Positions 43,896 to 52,196 of a stretch of 64,000 bases of DNA are shown here, in pieces (the first letter of the stretch is position 1; each line of letters opens with the position of its first letter). The notes beneath the pieces were generated by a model. It had not been told where the DNA came from and did no database searches. It worked only from the letters and a program-made list of their open reading frames with translations. Source of the DNA: Picochlorum sp. 'celeri'. Lineage: Eukaryota; Chlorophyta; Trebouxiophyceae. Made by a program: the position numbers and the translations under genes. The DNA is taken from contig JAACMV010000015.1 in NCBI GenBank assembly GCA_010909725.1, positions 682,001-746,000 on the forward strand, given 5' to 3'.

Positions 43896-45045
43896 TTAAT
43901 GCTTCATTGCGTTGGCAAAGTTTCCCAACATGTTGTTGTGAACTGGATCAGCAAGATGGTCTACCAAGTTGGCAAAAGGACCCTTTTGGGTCATGACTGC
44001 CTGTGCTCCGTATCCGAACATGGCCAACATAGCAAGCCTTCCATTCTTAATTTCCTTCAATTTCAATTCATTCATGGCAGCCTCGGTCTTTCCCAAGTTG
44101 AACATGTTGAAGAACTGACCTCCTGGGTATGCTGGGTTTCCACTGCCATTGAATGCAGCCTCCATTCCCAAGAAGTATTGCTTTCCCTGAGATCCTGGGT
44201 AACGGAAGTCCTGGTATCTCTTAAGCTCGGCAAACTGCATCAATACAACCTCGACAAAGAACAAGGTGTATGGATCAACCCAGTATTTATCATAGGAACC
44301 AGCTGGTGGGATCACTCCGGAACGGAACCACACAGCCTCATCTCCAGTCTGTGGAATCAATCCCATGGCAGACAAAACCTCTGGTGCAATGCATCCAGCG
44401 GCCCCAAGCATGGCCCAACGTCCATGGATGACCTCAGAGTAGGACAACCATTCTGGGGTGATGAAACCTCCAGCTCCCTCTGGGTCAGACAATCCCAAAG
44501 GATCGAATCCGTAGTCTCCTGGGAGAGATCCGTTCAAGTAAGACAATGACTGATCGGAAGCAAAGTTTGCATACAATCCTCCGGCCTTTTTCACACGCTC
44601 AGAGGCCTGCAGAACATACGAACCCATCAACACCATTCTTTGACCGGACACCAACACACATCATTGATCGAATCCAACCCCAATCCATATTCTATCCTGT
44701 AACCCCGACCACCCCCGCCCCCACCTACACACGCTGCTCATAGCGTACGTGTTACAAACACAACGAATCATTCGTACCTTGGCAAGGTCAGTGGTTCCCT
44801 CCTCTGCACGCACCACCACCACTCGGCTTGTCCTCTTGGAAGACACTGCCGCAGTGCGACCAAGAAGAGATGTCTTTGTTGTCGATGATACAGCCTACAT
44901 ATAATAAAGCATTATTAATAAAGGAATATACCATCAGGATCAACCACAACGTGATTGAGGTAAAAAGAAGAAGGCCTTGAGGGAAATCATCCACCCATCC
45001 AACTGTGTTCTCTCAATGTATTCAGCAACGCACCGTGCACAACAT
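43896..45045 (-). CDS. LHCA3: Photosystem I chlorophyll a/b-binding protein, Lhca3-like
   Basis: PSI antenna protein of the thylakoid. Three exons: 45045-45034 (12 nt, MLCT), 44894-44778 and 44606-43896, with introns of 139 and 171 bp; 279 residues. The transit peptide ends near RVVVVRAEE. Antenna motifs are [74 protein letters not shown] and [20 protein letters not shown]; the [11 protein letters not shown] and NPAYPGG blocks match Lhca3. The helix-B chlorophyll ligand is His (VIHGRWAML), not the Asn seen in land-plant Lhca3. A TGACG dyad lies upstream. Confidence 0.92.
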
Positions 45046-45369
45046 GGTGATTGGTTTAAATTTAACTATATGGTATAATTATACAGCAGAATAGATGTAA
45101 TTCTATCTAAGTAGATGTGCTCGATCGGAGTCTGATATCATCATGGCCAATGACAGGGGGGGATTCTCTCCATTCTGGCCCATAATATTCTGACAGCATT
45201 AGAATGCTCCCGAACTCGGGATACTCAAAAGATGACGACGGGCGTAGCGTCATCATGACTTTTTTCCACGGTACTCGCATCCCACACCAGGGTTTGTTCT
45301 GCTAACATTCAGTCCTCGATCGGGGTTTATCGATCGAACGAGAGAATTCTCCAAAAAGAAGCAAGCAGT
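45046..45369. promoter_or_regulatory. Divergent promoter of Lhca3 with TGACG dyad and CCAAT box
   Basis: 324 bp between Lhca3 and a secreted-protein gene. GATGACG (45231-45237) and CGTCATC (45248-45254) form a dyad with TGACG on each strand, the core bound by bZIP factors at light-regulated plant promoters. GGCCAATGACA near 45145 carries a CCAAT box. AATTATAC near 45077-45084, 32 bp from the Lhca3 ATG, could be its TATA element. Function is inferred from motif type only. Confidence 0.4.
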
Positions 45370-46059
45370 ATGGTACAGCAACAGTACAACCTGGTGGTGC
45401 GCTTCATAGCGGTGCTCTTGTTCTGTTACATGGGTGGTTTTGCTCATGAGGGTGTTTCTCACGAAGAGGATTACTTTGCGGCTTGCGTGACGTATTTAGA
45501 AGGTGCCAAGGACTCCCTAGAGTCTGGAGGGGTGTCTCGGCTTGTTTCTGATGGATACAAGACATATCTGGAGTATCCGTCCGGTCCATATGTGTTTTGC
45601 TTCAGTCAATCTGCCTTCTCTGTCGATACGATTGGTGAAAGTGCTCTAGTGCTGCATCCTTTCACAGCAAACAAAACGTTGGATGACTTGCTGGATACAG
45701 GTGAAGAGGAGAGCCTTTCCTTGCGGGATAGAAAGGCAGAATTGATTTCCAATGCATTGAACAATAGAACGTTGGGTGAATTGTTTAATTACACAGAACC
45801 ATATTCCCAAGAAAAGTCGTTGGCTGAAGGAAGTATCAGGGTTGATGGGGAGGAGAAAAAGTTGGTTGGGTTTGTTGACAGGCTGGGAGATGGTGTTGTG
45901 GTGCAGTGTGGATGTCGGTATACTGGAGTTCCAGATGGAGAGCGAGATAATAGAAATGCAATCAAGAGTGAAGGAGGAGCTGTATCGTCAAGGAGCGGTC
46001 AGGCGTCTGTGCATGCTGTTGTTGGATGCTTCTTCCTTCTTCTCTGGTTTTCTTTCTGA
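45370..46059 (+). CDS. Secreted protein with possible GPI tail and Cache-like region
   Basis: Single exon, 229 residues. Residues 1-26 are a clear signal peptide (LVVRFIAVLLFCYMGGFA). The C-terminus ends with a Ser-rich stretch and a hydrophobic tail (AVVGCFFLLLWFSF) with nothing after it, the layout of a GPI-anchor signal. The core FSVDTIGESALVLHPFTANK followed by TLDDLLDTG resembles the conserved strand of sensory Cache domains, with N-glycosylation sites NKT, NRT and NYT. I cannot name a family. It could be a cell-surface sensor or wall protein. Confidence 0.65.
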   Translation: MVQQQYNLVVRFIAVLLFCYMGGFAHEGVSHEEDYFAACVTYLEGAKDSLESGGVSRLVSDGYKTYLEYPSGPYVFCFSQSAFSVDTIGESALVLHPFTANKTLDDLLDTGEEESLSLRDRKAELISNALNNRTLGELFNYTEPYSQEKSLAEGSIRVDGEEKKLVGFVDRLGDGVVVQCGCRYTGVPDGERDNRNAIKSEGGAVSSRSGQASVHAVVGCFFLLLWFSF

Positions 46060-46108
46060 TTTATTTTACATACAATAAGAAGAAGTAAAGAATGTTGTTG
46101 CATCATCA

Positions 46109-47593
46109 TCACTTGTTATGACAATTAGTATTATTTCTACAGTGTACTTGTAAAACATGTGCGAGAGCTTGCGATCGCTGCATGCCATCCTGGGACCAAG
46201 GGCCGTCACCCCGTACAGTATATGTTGCGGTTGATGTGCAATGTTGCTGCACCCCTCGTGCAATCATGCACATGTGCTTACACTGGCAGACCACCATGAT
46301 TTCCTTCACCATGTGATCATCTCCAAGACAATCCCAGATACCATCAGCTATTTGTTGCGTCAGGCGCTCTTGGACCTGAAGTCGCTTGGAAAACATCTCC
46401 ACCTGATACTCGCACATGTGCTGGAATGTGGACTTTTGCCACGTCTTTTTTGGATCATGCTTACGTCGACATACTACGATAACGTCTCCTGTAAATGGAA
46501 GGAGGTGGTGCTCGCATTGAGATGTACATGGAATGTGATATGTCTCTGTGACCTCCTGGTCACCATGCAGCTCATGAGCATCATCATCACACGGCATATC
46601 GTCATCTCCAACTGCTACAACAACGTCTGTGGCCGCGGATAATCCACTGGTGCTACTGGTATTATTGTTATGATAATTATCCCTTGAAAAGCATTCGAAA
46701 GACTTTTGTTCCATGGAGTATCCACGCGTGGATTGAACAAACCATGATGCATATGTCTGCGCTGAAGATCGTGCCTCGGCAGTATCAGGATCTTCCCCCA
46801 CTGATTCGAGCAGCACCCCCACCGCATCACTCACGGCTTCTATGTATTCACTATCATGACTATTTGGATCTTTTACCAAGGGATTCTCGGTGCTATGTTC
46901 CACGTCGCATACCGAATTGATATCAATTCCAAGCAATGCAAAGACTTCCTCAGCATGGTACACAGTTTCCCCCTGATCAGAAAAGGCGCCCGATGCCCTG
47001 CTATAGATATAACGTTGCTCATGATGACGATGATACTCGAACACATCCAACACGACCACAATTCCCCCGTTATTGGACACAGTTCGATCCACAACCTGCA
47101 GCACCTTGTCACAAAACTCTGGCCCAAGCTGCAGCCCCCGCACCGACAGACTGGATATCACTCGCGATAATTTGCTTAATCCAACTATTGTACCCTCTTT
47201 GGGTATGTATGCTACGTGGCATTTGCCATACATTGGTAATAATGAGTGTTTGTGCAGGCCTGAAAAGGTCATATCCTTGACCAGCACAAAACCGCAGTGC
47301 GGCGATGTCGTCAGAATGGGCTCAAAAAAGAGGGCATTCTTAATAATATCAGATGCATGTTCTATTGATCCGTCTCCAGCAGCCATGGACCTCCAAGCTT
47401 GTGCTACTCGCTTTGGCGTGTCCAGTAGGCCATGCCGACTCGCATCTTCTTTGCACCGACATCCTCGCTCTATGATGGTTTTTACAGCATCTTGCTGTTG
47501 TTCATATCGTATCTTACTCATACTAATTTGAAATATGTGTTTTTGGGAGGTACATTGGCCATGATCAGCCTGCCATTCCAGCTGCTCCAGCAT
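46109..47593 (-). CDS. GCH1: GTP cyclohydrolase I, plant-type tandem-domain enzyme
   Basis: First enzyme of folate (pterin) synthesis, GTP to dihydroneopterin triphosphate. Single exon, 494 residues, with two homologous cyclohydrolase domains. The N-domain (about 30-230) has HVAYIPKEGTIVGLSKLSR and LDTPKRVAQAW but lacks the zinc Cys (SGLHKHSLLP). The C-domain (about 255-480) has the zinc motif SQCEHHLLPFTG and the HMCMIARGV site but lost GLSKL. Each domain alone is incomplete, as in land plants, so the active site is shared. A poly-Asn/Ser linker (YHNNNTSSTSG) and an acidic run lie inside the C-domain. Start may instead be Met25. It lies 74 bp after the ankyrin-array stop on the same strand. 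Confidence 0.92.
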   Translation of the reverse strand: MLEQLEWQADHGQCTSQKHIFQISMSKIRYEQQQDAVKTIIERGCRCKEDASRHGLLDTPKRVAQAWRSMAAGDGSIEHASDIIKNALFFEPILTTSPHCGFVLVKDMTFSGLHKHSLLPMYGKCHVAYIPKEGTIVGLSKLSRVISSLSVRGLQLGPEFCDKVLQVVDRTVSNNGGIVVVLDVFEYHRHHEQRYIYSRASGAFSDQGETVYHAEEVFALLGIDINSVCDVEHSTENPLVKDPNSHDSEYIEAVSDAVGVLLESVGEDPDTAEARSSAQTYASWFVQSTRGYSMEQKSFECFSRDNYHNNNTSSTSGLSAATDVVVAVGDDDMPCDDDAHELHGDQEVTETYHIPCTSQCEHHLLPFTGDVIVVCRRKHDPKKTWQKSTFQHMCEYQVEMFSKRLQVQERLTQQIADGIWDCLGDDHMVKEIMVVCQCKHMCMIARGVQQHCTSTATYTVRGDGPWSQDGMQRSQALAHVLQVHCRNNTNCHNK

Positions 47594-47667
47594 CCATGAC
47601 TCACTGAGTCATGTGGATTGGAATGCCTGAACCATTTCCTGCATGGCAGCATTTCACCCAGGTCGTA

Positions 47668-50600
47668 TTATTCCGTGAAAAGGTCGACAAGGTCGGTGGC
47701 TCCTGAGGCGTAATCTACCGCTGTCCTTCCATCAGCATCCCTTTTATGGACATCCACCTCTGCGATCGATAGCAAGTACTCGACGGCTTTTGTGCGTCCA
47801 TTCCTGCATGCAAGTATCAATGCTGTCCGGTCGTTGTGATCCTTGGCATTCACATCCACATTGCCTATTGTCTCGTAGAGGTACTTGACAATGTCTACAT
47901 GCCCATACTCACAAGCAAGCATGAATGCTGTCCGTTGATAACGATCCCTGGCGTTCACATCCACATTGCCTACTGTCTCATACAAGTACCTCACAATGTC
48001 TGTACAACCATATTGACATGCAATCATGAATGGAGTCCACCCCTTGTGATCTCTGTCATTCATATCCACATTGCCAATGGTCTCATGGAAATATCTGACA
48101 ATGTCGGCACAACCATCCTCACAAGCAATCATGAACGCTGTCCGTTGATAACGATCCTTGGCATTCACATCCACATTGCCTACCGTTTCGTAGAGGTACC
48201 TCATAATATCTATATGACAATTTTCACATGCAATCATAAATGCTGTCTGTTGATTATTATCCTTATCATTCACATCCACATTGCCAATTGTCTCATAGAG
48301 GTACTTGACAATGTCTGCATTCAATCTAGATTTGCACGCAATCATGAATGCTGTCTGCCCTTCACCATTCCTCTCATTCACATCTACGTTGCCTACTGTC
48401 TCGTAGAGGTACTTGACAGTACCTAAAGGACTAGGTAGGTGTATATTGCCATTTTCACATGCAAGCATGAATGCTGCCTGCTGATAACAATCCTTGTCTT
48501 TCATATCCACATCGCCTATTGTCGCATAGAAGTACTTGACAGTGTCTATGCTACCATTTTTGCACGCAATCATGAATGCTGTCCTGCCTTTGTGATCCCT
48601 GGCATTCATGTCCACATTGCCTATTTTCTCATAGAGGTATTTTACAATGTTTCTCCTGTCATACTTGCATGCAATCATGAATGCTGTCCGCCCTTTGTGA
48701 TCTCTGTCATTCATATCCACATTGCCTATTGTCTCATGGAAATACCTGACACTGTCTGCATGGCCATACTCACAAGCAATCATGAATGCTGTCTGTTGGT
48801 AAATATCCCTGGCATTCATATCCACACTGCCTATTATCTGATAGAGATACTTGATTATATCGTCATGCTGATATTCACAAGCAATTCTGAATGCTGTCCA
48901 GCCAAAATCATCCTCGTCATTCACATCTATATTACCTACTGTCTCATACAAGTACCTCACAATGTCCGCATAACCATACTCACACGCAATCATGAATGGC
49001 GTCCGCAGCCCGTGGTCCCTAGCATTCACACCCACATTGCCTATTACCTCATACAAGTACCTCACAATATTTTTATGCCCTTCTTCACAAGCAATCATGA
49101 ATGCTGTCTCCCCCTCACTATTCCTCTCATTCATATCCACATTGCCTATTTTCTCATACAAATACTTGACAATGTCTTCATGCCCTTCTTCACAAGCAAT
49201 CATGAATGCTGTCTGCCCTTCACCATTCCTCTCATTCATATCCACATTGCCTATTTTCTCATACAAATACTTGACAATGTCTACATGACCATACTCACAA
49301 GCAATCATGAATGCTGTCTGTCGATTATGATTCTTGGCATTCACATCCATATTGCCTATCACCTCATACAAGTACTTCACAATATCAGTATAACAATTTC
49401 GACATGCAATCATGAATGCTGTCCACCCCTTGTAATCTCTGTCATTCATATCCACATTGCCTATTGTCTCATAGAGATACCTAACGATGTCTGCGTTGAA
49501 TCTAGATTTGCACGCAATCATGAATGCTGTCTGCCCTTCACCATTCCTCTCATTCATATCCACATTGCCTATTTTCTCATACAAATACTTGACAATGTCT
49601 ACATGACCATACTCACAAGCAATCATGAATGCTGTCTGTTGGTAAATATCCCTGGCATTCATATCCACATCGCCTATTGTTTCGTAAAGATACTTGGCCA
49701 GGTCTGCTTTGAATCTAGATTTGCAGGCAAGCATGAACGCTGTCTGTTGATCATCATCCCTGGCATTCATATCCACATCTCCTATTGTTTCGTATAGATA
49801 CTTGACAATGTCTACCCTACCAGACGTACATGCAAGCATGAATGCTGTTAGCCCTCCTTGATCTCTATCGTTCATATCCACATTGCCTATTGTCTCACAT
49901 AGATACTTGACAATATCTATACGACCATGTTCGCATGCAAGCATGAACGCTGTCTGTTGATTATAAGCATCCCTGGCATTCACATCCACTTTGCCTACTG
50001 TCCCATACAGATACTTGACTACATCGATATGACCATGTTCGCACGCAAGCATGAACGCTGTCTGTTGATTATAAGGACCCCTGGCATTCACATCCACATC
50101 ACCCATTGTCTCCAAAATATATCTCACAATGTGCAGGTGCCCATATTTTGATGCGCTATGTAGCCCTGATGTCCAGCACAAGCTGGAGGCCTGGTCCACA
50201 AGATCAGGAATCCTACTGATATCCTCCACATCAAACCCTGCCTGACATGCTCCGTCTAGAACAGTTACTCGATGATTTGAGGCCGTGCTCTTGTCTACGT
50301 TGCTGACATTCTCACCACTCTTTGTCTCAAAGAGGGTCTTCATTTGGTGGATCGCATCCAACCCCGCTCGAACCACCTTGTATACTTCCCAGGGAACGTA
50401 TTCCATGTATCTGTAGCGATGCCAGAATTCCTCACATGACTTGGATAGCCTCCCTCTCTTCAACAGCTGGAATATCCTCTCCACATCCCAACCTGTTCCC
50501 ACGTGTTCCATGAACCAGAAAATATCCTGCAAAGGGAAGACCTCCTCTCCATCCGAAGAAATAAGAGCCTTCACAGCCATATCGTCTTCAACCCAGTATG

Positions 50601-50859
50601 TTAACGGATCCAAAGGAAAGGTATTCAAAGCAGGCAACAAAGGACCCCTCTTTGAATGCCATGTCAAGTGTTGCTTCAGGTCTTTGGTGCTCAAAAATCC
50701 ATGAGCATGCAGACTCACGCACGCCTGAACCTCTTTCAAACAAAATACATTACTAAGATGCTCCAATATCTTCGACTGGATGAGCCCAGGGCCAAGGATA
50801 CGATCGACAACAGCGTCGCAACGGTCAAACTTTCTCTTCTTGATAGTTGTAGAGACCAT
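47668..50859 (-). CDS. Large ankyrin-repeat protein with about 24 near-identical repeats
   Basis: Single-exon 1063-residue protein from the ATG at 50859 (MVSTTIKKRKFDRC); the frame continues upstream without an ATG. The first 225 residues match no family I know; the stretch GLIQSKILEHLSNVFCLKE is vaguely F-box-like. From about residue 225 to 1055 there are roughly 24 ankyrin-type units of 33-36 residues with consensus TAFMIACEYGHVDIVKYLYE plus TIGNVDMNxRD. One unit carries an insertion (NGNIHLPSPLGTVKYLYE). The units are far more alike than in ordinary ankyrin proteins, so the array is young or being homogenised. It is likely a protein-binding scaffold; no catalytic domain is visible. Confidence 0.85.
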   Translation of the reverse strand: MVSTTIKKRKFDRCDAVVDRILGPGLIQSKILEHLSNVFCLKEVQACVSLHAHGFLSTKDLKQHLTWHSKRGPLLPALNTFPLDPLTYWVEDDMAVKALISSDGEEVFPLQDIFWFMEHVGTGWDVERIFQLLKRGRLSKSCEEFWHRYRYMEYVPWEVYKVVRAGLDAIHQMKTLFETKSGENVSNVDKSTASNHRVTVLDGACQAGFDVEDISRIPDLVDQASSLCWTSGLHSASKYGHLHIVRYILETMGDVDVNARGPYNQQTAFMLACEHGHIDVVKYLYGTVGKVDVNARDAYNQQTAFMLACEHGRIDIVKYLCETIGNVDMNDRDQGGLTAFMLACTSGRVDIVKYLYETIGDVDMNARDDDQQTAFMLACKSRFKADLAKYLYETIGDVDMNARDIYQQTAFMIACEYGHVDIVKYLYEKIGNVDMNERNGEGQTAFMIACKSRFNADIVRYLYETIGNVDMNDRDYKGWTAFMIACRNCYTDIVKYLYEVIGNMDVNAKNHNRQTAFMIACEYGHVDIVKYLYEKIGNVDMNERNGEGQTAFMIACEEGHEDIVKYLYEKIGNVDMNERNSEGETAFMIACEEGHKNIVRYLYEVIGNVGVNARDHGLRTPFMIACEYGYADIVRYLYETVGNIDVNDEDDFGWTAFRIACEYQHDDIIKYLYQIIGSVDMNARDIYQQTAFMIACEYGHADSVRYFHETIGNVDMNDRDHKGRTAFMIACKYDRRNIVKYLYEKIGNVDMNARDHKGRTAFMIACKNGSIDTVKYFYATIGDVDMKDKDCYQQAAFMLACENGNIHLPSPLGTVKYLYETVGNVDVNERNGEGQTAFMIACKSRLNADIVKYLYETIGNVDVNDKDNNQQTAFMIACENCHIDIMRYLYETVGNVDVNAKDRYQRTAFMIACEDGCADIVRYFHETIGNVDMNDRDHKGWTPFMIACQYGCTDIVRYLYETVGNVDVNARDRYQRTAFMLACEYGHVDIVKYLYETIGNVDVNAKDHNDRTALILACRNGRTKAVEYLLSIAEVDVHKRDADGRTAVDYASGATDLVDLFTE
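47690..50185 (-). repeat. Tandem array of about 105-bp ankyrin-coding units
   Basis: The whole stretch is built from about 24 DNA units of 99-108 bp. Two segments of 126 bp, 49196-49321 and 49514-49639, are identical base for base and offset by 318 bp, which equals three units. Units vary mainly at the loop codons (NGEG, HKG, RYQ, IYQ). Long open frames also appear on the opposite strand because the repeat lacks stop codons there; they are not genes. Confidence 0.9.
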
Positions 50860-51578
50860 GTCGGGACCCTTCTGCGTAAAACTAATGCCACAAAATAGAT
50901 TATATGCCACTAATGACTCATCCTCGAGTCAGAAGACCCCCAAAAAAGTGATACCAGGCTCTGTTTCCAGCCCCGGTCCTCACACCAAACGGAGAGAAGG
51001 CAAGAGGCCACGGCTATATATATAGCGTATGTACGTGTGTGAAACAGGCGAAAAATGATTAATAGGTAGTACTGACAATGGATTTGGGAGAGAATATCAA
51101 GGATTGAGGAACTTCAGGAAATTTCAAAATTTTGAAATGCGCCGGGTCTGATGTCCGTTTCCTGGACTTGCAAGTCCCATTGGCCACCTCACTGAGGTGT
51201 TTGGAGGCGCCCCGAATTTCGAAGGGCGACGATGACTCATGATGTAGTTCATCATCCCCCTGTTGTTCTGAGAGTTGATGCGCCCTGTCGTGCAGGGCAG
51301 CGCCTCACCAGGAGGACAAGTCTACAGGGCTAGAGGGTTTGTGAGCAATTTGTGTGTCCCCAAGACGCTACCACCCATAGCTCTGTATGTTCAAGATTGA
51401 ACCCGGCCATGGAGAGCATCACAAGAAAGCATGAGGAAAAAAAGTGTGTACGTACAACGTCAATATTGGCTTGGTTTGATGATCCGAAGGAGGTCGGAAA
51501 GGCGGTCTGGGGCTTTTCACGTCTTCATTGTACGCCGAAAATTCAAAATTGCAATGTCCACCTCGGACGTTACCGTCT
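50860..51578. other. Palindrome-rich spacer upstream of tRNA-Trp
   Basis: 719 bp without a protein gene. Within 51121-51298 lie at least four inverted repeats: the perfect 18-bp palindrome ATTTCAAAATTTTGAAAT (51121-51138), GGACTTGCAAGTCC (51164-51177), CACCTCA-C-TGAGGTG (51185-51199), and GCCCTG-TCGTG-CAGGGC (51282-51298). CGCCC and GGGCG arms (51208-51228) add a fifth, weaker one. I compared by eye with U1, U2, U6, SRP and RNase P motifs and saw no match. A TATA-rich stretch GGCTATATATATAGC is at 51003-51017. Confidence 0.5.
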
Positions 51579-51666
51579 GGCTCGCTGGCGCAATTGGTAG
51601 CGCGTAAGATTCCAATGCAATTATGGTAACATCTTAAGGTTCTGGGTTCAATCCCCAGGTGGGTCA
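51579..51666 (+). tRNA. trnW-CCA: tRNA-Trp (anticodon CCA) with 15-nt intron
   Basis: All arms fold: acceptor GGCTCGC with GTGGGTC (three G-U pairs), D-stem GCGC/GCGC around AATTGGTA, anticodon stem TAAGA/TCTTA, variable loop AGGTT, T-stem CTGGG/CCCAG around TTCAATC, discriminator A. The anticodon CCA is at 51612-51614. A 15-nt intron (51616-51630) lies one base after the anticodon, the canonical position, and contains TGG able to pair with CCA. The A box TGGCGCAATTGG and B box GGTTCAATCC are internal. No CCA end is encoded. A TTTTT run at 51707 could end pol III transcription. Confidence 0.92.
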
Positions 51667-51767
51667 GTGCCGACTTAATTAAGAAACATTCAACTGTTTC
51701 TATAATGTTTTTGAAGGAAATGGAAAATTTTTGCAAAAAATTTGCAATAAATATCATTGCAGCTTCC

Positions 51768-51817
51768 AGCATCAAGTGGTGTACTTCCATCCAGAAGGAA
51801 GTACACCACTTGATGCT
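51768..51817. repeat. Perfect 21-bp inverted repeat, 8-nt loop
   Basis: The left arm begins AGCATCAAGTGG and ends TACTTCC (51768-51788); the right arm (51797-51817) is its exact complement, with loop ATCCAGAA between them. GCTTCCAGC occurs just outside the left arm and again overlapping the end of the right arm, giving short direct repeats of 9 bp around the stem. It may be a miRNA-like hairpin, a foldback element remnant or a recombination scar. Confidence 0.6.
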
Positions 51818-52054
51818 TCCAGCTTTTTATGTTACTTTCACACATCGATACGAGCATTCCGATCTATTCAGGGTGGATCAAACTTTCATAGCATACCGTA
51901 GTGACCGAAAATACTCCGGAACTTGTCCGGTTGGAATCTCTATATCCCGTAATGGATCTCCAAGCAAACTTCATTGAACGACAACTCTTCCCACTGGGAG
52001 AGTCTGCGCTCGGGAGCTCCGTCAATGTATGTATGTATTTTCATCAGATGCATG

Positions 52055-52075
52055 GATGGCCATGGCATGGCCATC
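52055..52075. promoter_or_regulatory. 10-bp-arm palindrome upstream of UROD
   Basis: GATGGCCATG and CATGGCCATC flank a single central G, 121 bp before the UROD ATG. It has the shape of a dimeric factor-binding site in the UROD promoter. CATGG-rich dyads also occur upstream of eS12, which may reflect a shared motif or chance. Confidence 0.35.
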
Positions 52076-52196
52076 AGGATCTTATCCAGATGATACAATT
52101 CAAGTGAAACGTGTCAACTGTCAACCCATTGCGGCGAATCTGGTTTAAAAATTCAGATTATTGATATATTTTATATAATAATTGTATCTATATACA

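Larger units (their letters stand above)
51667..52196. other. Spacer between tRNA-Trp and UROD with two inverted repeats
   Basis: 530 bp, no gene seen. It contains a perfect 21-bp inverted repeat (51768-51817) and a 10-bp-arm palindrome (52055-52075), listed separately. AATTTTTGCAAAAAATT (51726-51742) is a further AT-rich dyad. A TATA-like ATATATTTTATATAATAA lies about 40 bp before the UROD ATG. Confidence 0.5.

Noticed and set aside
48439..49797. Long open frame (over 450 codons) on the + strand opposite the ankyrin array, and a similar one at 47836-48426
   Set aside because: It is periodic with the ankyrin units and exists because the repeat has no stop codons in the opposite frame. The minus-strand frame has ankyrin motifs and a proper start.
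47690..50185. Regularly spaced repeats suggesting a CRISPR array
   Set aside because: The repeats are coding, about 105 bp with no distinct spacers, and translate to ankyrin units in a eukaryotic genome.
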